Shown: positions 49,264-62,763 of the stretch, piece by piece
How positions within the stretch are numbered: the stretch's first letter is position 1
Layout: the number at the start of each line of letters is the position of its first letter
NCBI GenBank assembly: GCA_037974665.1
Contig: CM075783.1
Location: 14,416,762-14,480,761, forward strand
Source: Ehretia macrophylla
Lineage: Eukaryota; Streptophyta; Magnoliopsida; Boraginales; Ehretiaceae
Direction of reading: 5' to 3'
Length of the DNA: 64,000 nt
Program-made: the position numbers and the translations under genes
The notes under the pieces: model-generated
Databases searched by the model: none
Told to the model about the DNA's origin: nothing
What the model saw: only the letters and a program-made list of their open reading frames with translations

Positions 49264-51777
49264 TGTGAAACCCCACTTTTCTGCTCTAACTTGATTTACG
49301 TGCTTTGTCTCGTTTTGCGTGCATATGACCTGTTTATGTGCTATAAGGCCTAGAATGTTATAATTTTGATGTCAATACTCCTAATACGTGCTAAATGTGC
49401 ATTCATGAAATTTTCATCAAAAACGGGATCAGAAATTTTATCGTCGATTTTCAGTGAATAGTGTTTTCGAAACACGTCCGCTATAATTTTGAAACTGGTC
49501 TTTTTAACCCTTCTAGACCTAGTCCACGGACTTTAATAAACCTGTGTTTGATGAAAACGGTTTTAAAATCGGCTTAAGAATTTATTAGGGTTTTTACACC
49601 GACTTTTGCGAAAATCGAGTTTTAAGCCGACTCGGGTAGAATTGTTTGAATGTAAAACTTCTTGTCACCTAAAAATAATCCACTTGAGATATCTTGGGGG
49701 TTGCATATTTATTTTTAACTTGGTGAGCACTAAAATGCAATTAAAGTCATTAAAAACACAAAAATACATATTAAAACTAACTTTGACTTTGCATTTTTTT
49801 AATTGACCAAGCTTTTTATTATATAATGTCATCAACACACACTCACACAACACAAAACACACTCCAAAAACACACACAAAACCGTGGCTCCTTGGAGGAG
49901 AAAGATAAGGCATTTTCAAAGCATTTTTCTCACAGATTTTGCGTTTCAAAGCCGAATTGAGTGATTCAAAGCTTGAAATTGATTGTTTGGCATCCATTCT
50001 ACACATTTCTTGCATCAAAACACATCAAAGGTGAGAGAAAAATTCTAGATCTCAAAATGTCATTTTTGTGTTTTTGTGTATAAATGAAGATTGAACCGTT
50101 AGAATTGAAATCTGATGATAGATTATTGCTCCTTGCATGCTAGGGATCGTTATATACTAATACTACGAATTTCTGTCGGATGTAGCATAATTTTTATTTT
50201 TCGGGTATTTAATTTTGATTAAAATGTTCAAAGTTGATTTAATTGAGTTGCGTTGCTCGAAATCGATTGCCGTCGATTTCTAAATACTTGATAATTACGT
50301 GTTAGCGCTGTTGTAATGCCGAATTTTCGATTACATTGTTTGTGTGAAAATCCGGAAAATCCAGCCATGACATCTTAGGATTTTAGGGTTATCGGGCATG
50401 ATTTGGAGGTGTTATGGTGGATTTCCGAGAGGGCTAATGTAGTAGGTTGAATGGGTGAGTGATAGGAACTGATTTGGCAACGTTTGGATTAGTAGATTGT
50501 AAGTTATGAATTTTAGAAGTTTAGGTTGTCATTCTTTAATTTCTTGAACGATGCCTTAGATGGTTGGGTAGTGTTCGAGTGATGAATGGTGAGTTGTTGT
50601 TGAGTAATTTAGAGTTTAATTATGTATGTTATGCATGTTCGGTTAGATGGCCTACTTTGTCATCTAACTTAGTTATTTGTTGTTTAATTGATTATTGATG
50701 TTATTGATGATGATGATATGATTATTGATGATGATAAAATGATATTGATTGATTATTATTGAATGCGGGAATCGGGCACTCTTGTTGCTGATCTCCCAAT
50801 TGATTGATCGATTTATGCTTGCATGATGATTGATGAATATGGAGCCTTGGTATGTGTGTGCCACCTCTCGGGCAGCGTCGGGCTGTCGGGTTGAAACCGG
50901 CATGACTGCCATAGGCTACCCCCAGCTCGCATGACGGAGATGTCATGGAGGGAAGGGGATAGTGAGGTACCTCGGGTGCGTGAGTAATGGGGAGTTATAA
51001 GAAGAACGGTTGAGATCGTGATGGCGTTTGGAGCTACACCAAATAGAGTATCCTTAATTGAATGGTCATATAGTTATGTGATGATAGCATTATTTATGTT
51101 GTTATGAGATGATAGCATTATTTATGTTGTTATGTGATGATAGCATTATTATTGTTGTTGTGTGTTTACTTGCTCAAAGGACTAAATCCAAGGAGCGTAG
51201 TGAATACTGTCGAGATCTATCGGATCCTCACTGGGCTTATGTATATAAGCTCACTCTCTATTAATGCATGCTTACAGGTGTTGCAGAGCCGGATTACGGG
51301 TATGTGCCTCCTGAAGAGGAGAATGTGGAAAATGTGCTTTACGTGGACGAGTCATATGTTCCCGAGTCTTATCCATGATTATATGTTGTTTAATGTCATG
51401 TATATTAGCTTAATAGACTTTTATATGCTTTGTGGTTCTTATTGTAATAGATGTTGGAAGATGATGATCCAAATGGTGTTAACTTAGTGGCTTTCTTTTG
51501 TCTATGGTTAAGTTGTAAATGTGTCTCAACTTATTTTTGAAATGTATGATAAAGTTGAGGTATTGTATGTTATGTTGGAACGGAGGCGTATAACGAGGAT
51601 GGTTTATTGTATAATATGATTGTGTTGTATGTTGTTGTTTGAATTAAGGAGTTGCTGGATGTATGATGTTTAATGAGGTTGGTTTAGAACCTCGGAAAAT
51701 CTGTTTACTGTCGTTATGCCGCAGAAATTCCGTTGCGTCCTGACTGATCGTAGGTGGGGTCGAGTTGGGGCGTGACA
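49264..51777 (+). mobile_element. Family-A solo LTR
   Basis: TGTGAAACCCC to GTTGGGGCGTGACA, 2514 bp, flanked by CCATC (49259-49263 and 51778-51782). It has the TATA-like TATATAAT (about 49820), a CA-rich leader, the AAAGGTGAGAG motif (about 50027), one copy of the GGGAATCGGGCAC unit and a GC island (about 50858-50990). The antisense frame 49665-50018 corresponds to frames in the other family-A LTRs and looks incidental. The matching empty site is in the next satellite unit. Confidence 0.95.
51073..51155 (+). repeat. 28-bp tandem triplication in LTR
   Basis: GTTATGTGATGATAGCATTA followed by TTTATGTT is present three times, starting at 51073, 51101 and 51129; the third copy is 1 bp shorter. 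The other family-A LTRs have it once. Confidence 0.9.
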
Positions 51778-54700
51778 CCATCCCATGCCGATTCCAACTG
51801 AGACACCCAAAATGGTTGGTAACAATAAATTTTCAATTTTAATATATTTTCACTTTTTGTGTATTAGCTACGGATAATACACAAAATCCATTCCCATTCA
51901 AATGGAATCTGTAAGGGTTTGCTAAATTCGATGTTAATTAGTAGATGAGTTAAATCCATCAGTTTATCCTAAAATCCCATTGGGTAAAATGGATTTATCT
52001 TATTGCATATATTAATTCAGTAAATTATACTTGTATTATTGAATGCTATTGTCATCCACTATCTTCCGAATCAAGTTAACCCTTGCTGCTAGTGGGTTCA
52101 AAGGCTCCCTAAACCAAACCTTGCACAAGCAGGTTTTTCGACAATTCCATCCCATGCCGATTCCAACTGAGATGCCCGAAATGGTTGGTAACTATAAATT
52201 TTCAATTTATTATATTTTCACTTTTTGTGTATTAGCTACGGATAATACACAAAATCCATTCCCATTCAATTGGATTTTGTAAGGGTTTGCTAAATTCTGT
52301 GTTAATTAGTAGATGAGTTAAATCCATCAGTTTATCCTAAAATCACATTGAATAAAATGGATTTATCTTATGAGTTATTGCTTATATTAATTCAGTAAAT
52401 TATACTTGTATTATTGAATGCTAATGTCATCCACTTTCTTCCGAATCAAGTTAATCCATGCTGCTAGTGGGTTCAAAGGCTCCCTACACCAAACTTGTAC
52501 AAGCAAGTTTTTTAACAATTCCATCCCATGCCGATTCCAACTGAGACGCCCATTATGGTTGGTAACCATAAATTTTCAATTTTAATATATTTTCACTTTT
52601 TGTGTATTAGCTACGGATAATACACAAAATCCATTCACATTCAAATGGAATCTGTAAGGGTTTGCTAGATTCTATGTTAATTAGTAGATGAGTTAAATCC
52701 ATCTATTTATCCTAAAATCCCATTGGGTAAAATGGATTTATCTTATTGCATATATTAATTCAGTAAATTATACTTGTATTATTGAATGCTAATGTCATCC
52801 ATTTTCTTCCGAATCAACTTAACCCATGCTGCAAATGGGTTCAAAGGCTCCCTACACCAAACTTGCACAAGCAGGTTTTTCGACAATTCCATCCCATGCC
52901 GATTCCAAATGAGATGCCCAAAATGGTTGGTAACTATAATTTTCAATTTTAATATATTTTTACTTTTTTGTGTATTAGCTACATATAATACACAAAATCC
53001 ATTCCCATTCAAATAGATTCTGTAAGGGTTTGCTAAATTCTGTGTTAATTAGTAGATGAGTTAAATCCATCAGTTTATCCTAAAATCCCATTGGGTAAAA
53101 TGGATTTATCTTATGAGTTATTACATATATTAATTCAGTAAATTATACTTGTATTATTGAATGCAAATGTCATCCACTTTCTTCCGAATCAAGTTAACCC
53201 ATGTTGCTAGTGGGTTCAAAGGCTCCCTACACCAAACCTTGCACAAGCAGGTTTTTCGACAATTCCATCCCATGCCGATTCCAAATGAGATGCCCAAAAT
53301 GGTTGGTAACTAGAATTTTCAATTTTAATATATTTTCACTTTTTGTGTATTAGCTACGGATAATACACAAAATCCATTCCGATTCTAATGGATTACGTAT
53401 GGGTTTGCAAAATTCTGCGTTAATTAGTAGATGAGTTAAATCAATCAGTTTATCCTAAAATCCCATTGGGTAAAATGGATTTATCTTATGAGTTATTGCT
53501 TATATTAATTAAGTAAATTATACTTGTATTATTGAATGCTAATGTCATCCACTTTCTTCCGAATCAAGTTAACCCATGCTGCTATTGGGTTCAAAGGATC
53601 CCTAATCCAAACCTTCACAAGCAGGTTTCTCGACAATCCCATCCCATGCCAATTCCAACTCAGATGCCCGAAATGGTTGGTAACTATAAATTTTCAATTT
53701 TAATATATTTTCACTTTTTGTGTATTAGCTACGGATAATACACAAAATCCATTCCCATTCAATTGGATTTTGTAAGGGTTTGCTAAATTCTGTGTTAATT
53801 AGTAGATGAGTTAAATCCATCAGTTCATCCTAAAATCCCATTGGATAAAATGGATTTATCTTATGAGTTATTTCTTATATTAATTCAGTAAATTATACTT
53901 GTATTATTGAATGCTAATGTCATCCACTTTCTTCCGAATCAAGTTAATCCATGCTGCTAGTGGGTTCAAAGGCTCCCTACACCAAACTTGTACAAGCAGG
54001 TTTTTTGACAATTCCATCCCATGCCGATTCCAACTGAGACACCCAAAATGGTTGGTAACAATAAATTTTCAATTTTAATATATTTTCACTTTTTGTGTAT
54101 TAGCTACGGATAATACACAAAATCCATTCCCATTCAAATGGAATCTGTAAGGGTTTGCTAAATTCGATGTTAATTAGTAGATGAGTTAAATCCATCAGTT
54201 TATCCTAAAATCCCATTGGGTAAAATGGATTTATCTTATTGCATATATTAATTCAGTAAATTATACTTGTATTATTGAATGCTATTGTCATCCACTATCT
54301 TCCGAATCAAGTTAACCCTTGCTGCTAGTGGGTTCAAAGGCTCCCTAAACCAAACCTTGCACAAGCAGGTTTTTCGACAATTCCATCCCATGCCGATTCC
54401 AACTGAGATGCCCGAAATGGTTGGTAACTATAAATTTTCAATTTATTATATTTTCACTTTTTGTGTATTAGCTACGGATAATACACAAAATCCATTCCCA
54501 TTCAATTGGATTTTGTAAGGGTTTGCTAAATTCTGTGTTAATTAGTAGATGAGTTAAATCCATCAGTTTATCCTAAAATCACATTGAATAAAATGGATTT
54601 ATCTTATGAGTTATTGCTTATATTAATTCAGTAAATTATACTTGTATTTTTGAATGCTAATGTCATCCACTTTCTTCCGAATCAAGTTAATCCATGCTGC

Positions 54701-57700
54701 TAGTGGGTTCAAAGGCTCCCTACACCAAACTTGTACAAGCAAGTTTTTTAACAATTCCATCCCATGCCGATTCCAACTGAGACGCCCAAAATGGTTGGTA
54801 ACCATAAATTTTCAATTTTAATATATTTTCACTTTTTGTGTATTAGCTACGGATAATACACAAAATCCATTCACATTCAAATGGAAACTGTAAGGGTTTG
54901 CTAGATTCTATGTTAATTAGTAGATGAGTTAAATCCATCTATTTATCCTAAAATCCCATTGGGTAAAATGGATTTATCTTATTGCATATATTAATTCAGT
55001 AAATTATACTTGTATTATTGAATGCTAATGTCATCCATTTTCTTCCGAATCAACTTAACCCATGCTGCAAATGGGTTCAAAGGCTCCCTACACCAAACTT
55101 GCACAAGCAGGTTTTTCGACAATTCCATCCCATGCCGATTCCAAATGAGATGCCCAAAATGGTTGGTAACTATAATTTTCAATTTTAATATATTTTTACT
55201 TTTTTGTGTATTAGCTACATATAATACACAAAATCCATTCCCATTCAAATAGATTCTGTAAGGGTTTGCTAAATTCTGTGTTAATTAGTAGATGAGTTAA
55301 ATACATCAATTTATCCTAAAATCCCATTGGAAAAAATGGATTTATCTTATGAGTTATTGCATATATTAATTCAGTAAATTATTCTTGTATTATTGAATGC
55401 TAATGTCATCCACTTTCTTCCTAATCAAGTTAACCTAAGCTGCTAGTGGGTTCAAAGGCTCCCTACACCAAAACTTACACAAGAAGGTTTTTCGACAATT
55501 CCATCCCATGCCGATTCCAGCTGAGATGCCCAAAATGGTTGGTAACTATAAATTTTCAATTTTAATATATTTTCACATTTTGTGTATTAGCTACGGATAA
55601 TATACAAAATCCATTCCGATTCAAATGGATTCTGTAAGGGTTTGCTAAATTCTGTGTTAATTAGTAGATGAGTTAAATCCATCAGTTTATCCTAAATTCC
55701 CATTGGGTAAAATGGATTTATCTGATGAGTTATTGCTTATATTAATTCAGTAAATTATACTTGTATTATTGAATGCTAATGTCATCCATTTTCTTCCGAA
55801 TCAAGTTAACCCATGCTGCTTGTGGGTTCAAAGGCTCCCCACACCAAACCTTCCACAAGCTGGTTTTTCGACAATTCCATCCCATGCCTATTCTAACCGA
55901 GATGCCCAAAATGGTTGGTAACTATAAATTTTCAATTTTGACAAATTTTCACTTTTTGTGTATTAGCTACGGATAATACACAAAATCCATTCCCATTCAA
56001 ATGGATTCTATAAGGGTTTGCTAAATTCTGTGTTAATTAGTAGATGAGTTAAATCCATCAGTCTATCCTAAAATCCAATTGGGTAAAATGGATTTATCTT
56101 ATGATTTATTGCTTATATTAATTCAGTAAATTATACTTGTTTTATTGAATGCTAATGTCATCCACTTTCTTCCGAATCAAGTTAACCCATGCTGCTTGTG
56201 GGTTCAAAGGCTCCCGACACCAAACCTTCCACAAGCAGGTTTTCGACAATTCCATCCCATGCATATTCCAACCGAGATGCCCAAAATAGTTGGTAACTAT
56301 AAATTTTCAATTTTAACATATTTTCACATTTTGTGTATTACCTACGGATAATACACAAAATCCATTCCCATTCAAATGGATTCTGTAAGGGTTTGCTAAA
56401 TTCTGTGTTAATTCGTAGATGATTTAAATCCATCAGTTTATCCTAAAATCCCATTGGACAAAATGGATTTATCTTATGAGTTATTGCTTATATTAATTCA
56501 ATAAATTATACTTGAATTATTGAAGGCTAATGTCATCCACTTTCTTCCAAATCAAGTTAACCCATGCTGCTAGTGGGTTCAAAGGCTCCCTACACCAAAC
56601 CTTGCACATGCAGGTTTTTCGACAATTCCATCCCATGCCGTTTCCAACTGAGATGCCTAAAACGGTTGGTAATTATAAGTTTTCAATTTTAATATATTTT
56701 TACGTTTTGTGTATTAGCTACGGATAATACACAAAATCCATTCCCATTCAAATGGATTATTTAAGGGTTTGCTAAATTCTGTGTTAATTAGTAGATGAGT
56801 TAAATCCATCAGTTTATCATAAAATCCCATTGGCTAAAATGAATTTATCTTATGATTTATTGCTTATATTAATTCTGTAAATTATACTTGTATTATGGAA
56901 AGCTAATGTCATCCACTTTCTTCCGAATCAAGTTAACCCATGCTGGTATTGGGTTCAAAGGCTCCCTACACCAAACCTTGCACAAGGAAGTTTTTCGACA
57001 AATCCATCCCATGCCGACTCCACCTGAGATGCCCAAAATGGTAGGTAACTATAAATTTTCAATTATAATATATTTTCACTTTTTGGGTATTAGCAACGCA
57101 TAATACACAAAATCTATTCCGATTAAAATGGATTCCATAAGGGTTTGCTAAATTCTGTGTTAATTAGTAGATGAGTTAAATCCATCAGTTTATCCCAAAA
57201 CCCCATTCGGTAAAATGGATTTATCTCATGAGTTATTGCAAATATTAATTCAGTATATTATACTTGTATTATTGAATGCTAATGTCATCCACTTTCTTCC
57301 GAATCAAGTTAACCCATGCTGCTACGGGGTTCAAAGGCTCCCCACACCAAACCTTGCACAAGCAGGTTTTTCGTCAATTCCATCCCATGCAGATTGCAAC
57401 TGAGATGCACAAAATGGTTGGTAACAATAAATTGTTAATTTTAATATATTTTCACTTTTTGTGTATCAGCTACGGATAATATACAAAATCCATTCCGATT
57501 CAAATGGATTCTGTAAGGGTTTGCTAAATTCTGTGTTAATTAGTAAATGAGTTAAATCCATTAGTTTATCCTAAAATCCCATTGGGCAAAATGGATTTAT
57601 CTTATGAGTTATTGCTTATATTAAGTCAGTAAATTATACTTATATAATTGATTGCTAATGTCATCCACTTTCTTCCGATTTTAGTTAACCCATGCTGCTA

Positions 57701-60700
57701 GTGAGTTCAAAGGCTCCCTACACCAAACCTTGCACAAGCAGGTTTTTCAACAATTCCATCCCATGCCGATTCCAACTGAGATGCACAAAATGGTTGGTAA
57801 CTAAAATTTTTAATTTTAATATATTTTCACTTTTTGCGTATCAGCTACGGATAATACACAAAATCCACTCCGATTCAAATGGATTCTGTAAGGGTTTGCT
57901 AAATTCTGTGTTAATTAGTAGATGAGTTAAATCCATCAGTTTGTCCTAAAATCCCATTGGGTAAAATGGATTTATCTGATGAGTTATTGCTTATGTTAAT
58001 TCAGTAAATTATACTTGTATTATTGAATGCTAATATCATCCTCTTTCTTCCTAATCAAGTTGACCTATGCGGCTAGTGGGTTCAAAGGCTCCCTACACAA
58101 ATGATATGCCCAAAATGGTTGGTAACTATAAATTTTCAATTTTAATATATTTTCACGTTTTGTGTATTAGCTACGGATAATACACAAAATCCATTCCCAT
58201 TCAAATGGATTCTGTAAGGGTTTGCTAAATTCTGTGTTAATTAGTAGATGAGTTAAATCCATCAGTTTATCCTAAAATTCCATTGGGTAAAATGTATTTA
58301 TCTTATGAGTTATTGAAAATATTAATTCAGTAAATTATACTTGTATTATTGAATGCTTATGTCATCCACTTTCTTCCGAATCAAGTTAACCCATGCTGCT
58401 AGTGGGTTCAAAGGCTCCCTACACCAAACCTTGCACAAGTAGGTTTTACGATAATTCTCTCCCATGCCGACTCCAACTGAGATGCCCAAAATGGTTGGTA
58501 ACTATAAATTTTCAATTTTAAAATATTTTCACTTTTCGGGTATTAGCTACGGATAATACACAAAATCCATTCCTTTTCAAATGGATTCTGTAAGGGTTTG
58601 CTAAATTTTGTGTTAATTAGTAGATGAGTTAAATCCATCAGTTTATCCTAAAATCTAATTGGGTAAAATGGATTTATCTTATGAGTTATTGCTTATATTA
58701 ATTCAGTAAATTATACTTGTATTATTGAATGCTAATGTCATCCACTTTCTTCCGAATCAAGTTAACCCATGCTGCTAGTAGATTCAAAGGCTCCCTACAC
58801 CAAACCTTGCACAAGCAAGTTTTTCGACAATTCCATCCCATGGCGATTCCAAATGAGATGCCCAAAATGGTTGGTAACTAGAATTTTCAATTTTAATATA
58901 TTTTCACTTTTTGTGTATTAGCTACGGATAATACACAAAATCCATTCCGATTCAAATGGATTCTGTAAGGGTTTGCTAAATTCTGTGTTAATTAGTAGAT
59001 GAGTTAAATCCATCTGTTTATCCTAAAATCCCATTGTGTAAAATGGATTTATCTTATGAGTTATTGCATTTATTAATTCAGTAAATTATACTTGTTTTAT
59101 TGAATGCTAATGTCATCCACTTTCTTCCAAATCAAGTTAACCCATGCTGCTAGTGGGTTCAAAGGCTCACTACACCAAACCTTGCACGAGCAGATTTTTC
59201 GACAATTGCATCCCATGCCGATTCCAAATGAGATGCCCAAAATGGTTGGTAACTCTAAATTTTCAATTTTAATATATTTTCACTTTTTGTGTATTAGCTA
59301 CGGATAATACACAAAGTCCATTCCCATTCAAATGGATTCTGTAAGGGTTTGCTAAATTCTGTGTTAATTAGTAGATGAGTTAAATCCATCAGTTTATCCT
59401 AAAATCCCAATGGGTAAAATGGATTTATCTTATGAGTTATTGCTTATATTAATTCAATAAATTATACTTGTATTATTGAATGTTAATGTCATCCACTTTC
59501 TTCCTAATCAAGTTAACCCATGCTGCTAGTGGGTTCAAAGGCTCCCTAAACCAAACTTCGCACAAGCAGGTTTTTCGACAATTCCATCCCATGCCGATTC
59601 CAAATGAGATTCCCAAAATGGTTGGTAACTAGAGTTTTCAATTTTAATATATTTTCACTTTTTGTGTATTAGCTACGGATAATACACAAAGTCCATTCCG
59701 ATTCAAATGGATTATGTAAGGCTTTGCTAAATTCTGTGTTAATTAGTAGATGAGTTAAATCCATCAGTTTATCCTAAAATCCCATTGGGTAAAATGGATT
59801 TATCTTATGAGTTATTGCTTATATTAATTCAGTAAATTATACTTGTGTTATTGAATGCTAATGTCATCCACTTTCTTCTGAATCAAGTTAACCCATGCTG
59901 CTAATGGGTTCAAAGGCTCCCTACACCAAACCTTGCACAAGCAGGTTTTTCGACAATTCCATCCCATGCTGATTCCAAATGAGATGCCCAAAATGGTTGG
60001 TAACTATAAATTTTCAATTTTAATATATTTTCACTTTTTGTGTATTAGCTACGGATAATTCATAAAATCTATTCCCATTCAAATGGATTCTGTAAGGGTT
60101 TGCTAAATTATGTGTTAATTAGTAGATGAGTTAAATCCATCAGTTTATCCTAAAATCCCATTGTGTAAAATGGATTTATCTTATGAGTTATTGCTTATAT
60201 TAATTCAATAAATTATACTTGTATTATTGAATGCTAATGTCATCCACTTTCTTCCTAATCAAGTTAACCCATGCTGCTAGTAGATTCAAAGGCTCCCTAC
60301 ACCAAACCTTGCACAAGCAGGTTTTTCGACAATTCCATCCCATTGCGATTCCAAATGAGATGCCCAAAATGGTTGGTAACTAGAATTTTCAATTTTAATA
60401 TATTTTCACTTTTTGTGTATTAGCTACGGATAATACACAAAATCCATTCCGATTCAAATGGATTCTGTAAGGGTTTGCTAAATTCTGTGTTAATTAGTAG
60501 ATGAGTTAAATCCATCTGTTTATCCTAAAATCCCATTGTGTAAAATGGATTTATCTTATGAGTTATTGCATTTATTAATTCAGTAAATTATACTTGTTTT
60601 ATTGAATGCTAATGTCATCCACTTTCTTCCAAATCAAGTTAACCCATGCTGCTAGTGGGTTCAAAGGCTCACTACACCAAACCTTGCACGAGCAGGTTTT

Positions 60701-62763
60701 TCGACAATTCCATCCCATGCCGATTCCAAATGAGATGCCCAAAATGGTTGGTAACTCTAAATTTTCAATTTTAATATATTTTCACTTTTTGTGTATTAGC
60801 TACGGATAATACACAAAGTCCATTCCCATTCAAATGGATTCTGTAAGGGTTTGCTAAATTCTGTGTTAATTAGTAGATGAGTTAAATCCATCAGTTTATC
60901 CTAAAATCCCAATGGGTAAAATGGATTTATCTTATGAGTTATTGCTTATATTAATTCAATAAATTATACTTGTATTATTGAATGCTAATGTCATCCACTT
61001 TCTTCCTAATCATGTTAACCCATGCTGCTAGTGGGTTCAAAGGCTCCCTAAACCAAACTTTGCACAAGCAGGTTTTTCGACAATTCCATCCCATGCCGAT
61101 TCCAAATGAGATTCCCAAAATGGTTGGTAACTAGAATTTTCAATTTTAATATATTTTCACTTTTTGTGTATTAGCTACGGATAATACACAAAGTCCATTC
61201 CGATTCAAATGGATTATGTAAGGCTTTGCTAAATTCTGTGTTAATTAGTAGATGAGTTAAATCCATCAGTTTATCCTAAAATCCCATTGGGTAAAATGGA
61301 TTTATCTTATGAGTTATTGCTTATATTAATTCAGTAAATTATACTTGTATTATTGAATGCTAATGTCATCCACTTTCTTCTAAATCAAGTTAACCCATGC
61401 TGCTAATGGGTTCAAAGGCTCCCTACACCAAACCTTGCACAAGCAGGTTTTTCGACAATTCCATCCCATGCCGATTCCAAATGAGATGCCCAAAATGGTT
61501 GGTAACTATAAATTTTCAATTTTAATATATTTTCACTTTTTGTGTATTAGCTACGGATAATACATAAAATCTATTCCCATTCAAATGGATTCTGTAAGGG
61601 TTTGCTAAATTATGTGTTAATTAGTAGATGTGTTAAATCCATCAGTTTATCCTAAAATCCCATTGTGTAAAATGGATTTATCTTATGAGTTATTGCTTAT
61701 ATTAATTCAATAAATTATACTTGTATTATTGAATGCTAATGTCATCCACTTTCTTCCTAATCAAGTTAACCCATGCTGCTAGTGGGTTCAAAGGCTCCCT
61801 AAACCAAACTTCGCACAAGTAGGTTTTTCGACAATTCCATCCCATGCCGATTCCAAATGAGATGCCCAAAATGGTTGGTAACTAGAATTTTCAATTTTAA
61901 TATATTTTCACTTTTTGTGTATTAGCTACGGATAATACACAAAGTCCATTCCGATTCAAATGGATTATGTAAGGGTTTCCTAAATTCTGTGTTAATTAGT
62001 AGATGAGTTAAATCCATTAGTTTATCCTAAAATCCCTCTGGGTAAAATGGATTTATCTTATCAGTTATTGCTTATATTAATTCAGTAAATTATACTTGTA
62101 TTATTGAATGCTAATGTCATCCACTTTCTTCCGAATCAAGTTAACCCATGCTGCTAGTGGGTTCAAAGGTTTCCTACACCAAACCTTGTACAAGCAGGTT
62201 TTTCGACAATTCCATCCTATGCCGATTCCAACTGAGATGTCCAAAATGGTTGGTAACTATAAATTTTCAATTTTAATATATTTTCACTTTTTGTGTATTA
62301 GCTACGGATAATACACAAAATCCATTTCCATTCAAATGGATTATGTAAGGGTTTGCTAAATTCTGTGTTAATTAGTAGATGAGTTAAATCCATCAGTTTA
62401 TCCTAAAATGCCATTGGGTAAAATTGATATATCTTATGAGTTATTGCAAATATTAATTCAGTAAATTATACTTGTATTATTGAATGCTAATGTCATCCAC
62501 TTTCTTCCGAATCAAGTTAACCCATGCTGCTAGTGGGTTCAAAGGCTCCCCACACCAAATCTTGCACAAGCAGGTTTTTCGACAATTCCATCCCATGGCG
62601 ATTCCAAATGAGATGCCCAAAATGGTTGGTAACTAGAATTTTCAATTTTAATATATTTTAACTTTATTTGTATTAGCTACGGATAATACACATAATCCAT
62701 TCCTATTCAAATGGATTCTGTAAGGGTTTGCTAAATTCTGTGTTAATTAGTAGATGAGTTAAA
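51778..62763 (+). repeat. 376-bp satellite array, segment 6
   Basis: About 29 monomers. It holds the second half of the 6-monomer repeat, a more irregular zone at 55400-58700 and a 4-monomer repeat from 58730. The monomer at 58027 is about 50 bp short: CTCCCTACAC is joined directly to AAATGATATGCCC near 58098. Confidence 0.98.
58730..61734 (+). repeat. 4-monomer higher-order repeat, about 1502 bp
   Basis: Two units, 58730-60231 and 60232-61734. Paired markers: CTAGTAGATTCAAAGG (about 58775, 60280), CTCACTACACC with TTGCACGAGCAG (59104, 60606), CCTAAACCAAACTT (about 59545, 61050) and CTGCTAATGGGTTC (about 59898, 61400). It is distinct in variants from the 4-monomer unit at 6230-10049. Confidence 0.9.

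Larger units (their letters stand above)
48408..55396 (+). repeat. 6-monomer higher-order repeat, about 2236 bp
   Basis: Unit 1 is 48408-53159 and contains the solo LTR 49264-51777; unit 2 is 53160-55396. Markers 2236 bp apart include CTATTGTCATCCACTATC (52040, 54276) and CAACTTAACCCATGCTGCAAA (about 52815, 55051). ATGCAAATGTCATCC at 48408 and 53160 is 2233 bp apart once the LTR and one target duplication are removed. Confidence 0.93.

Noticed and set aside
375..62311. Repeated open frame of 65-83 codons (MLMSSTFFRIK...) in many satellite monomers
   Set aside because: It is the same satellite segment read in one frame. Many monomers carry stops or small indels in it (for example the TAACTAGAATTTTC class), amino-acid changes are unconstrained, and there is no promoter or known domain. 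It is not a gene family.
4484..62763. Plant telomere-type repeats (TAAGGGTTTGC in each monomer)
   Set aside because: This is one AGGGTTT-like heptamer per 376 bp, not a tandem TTTAGGG array.
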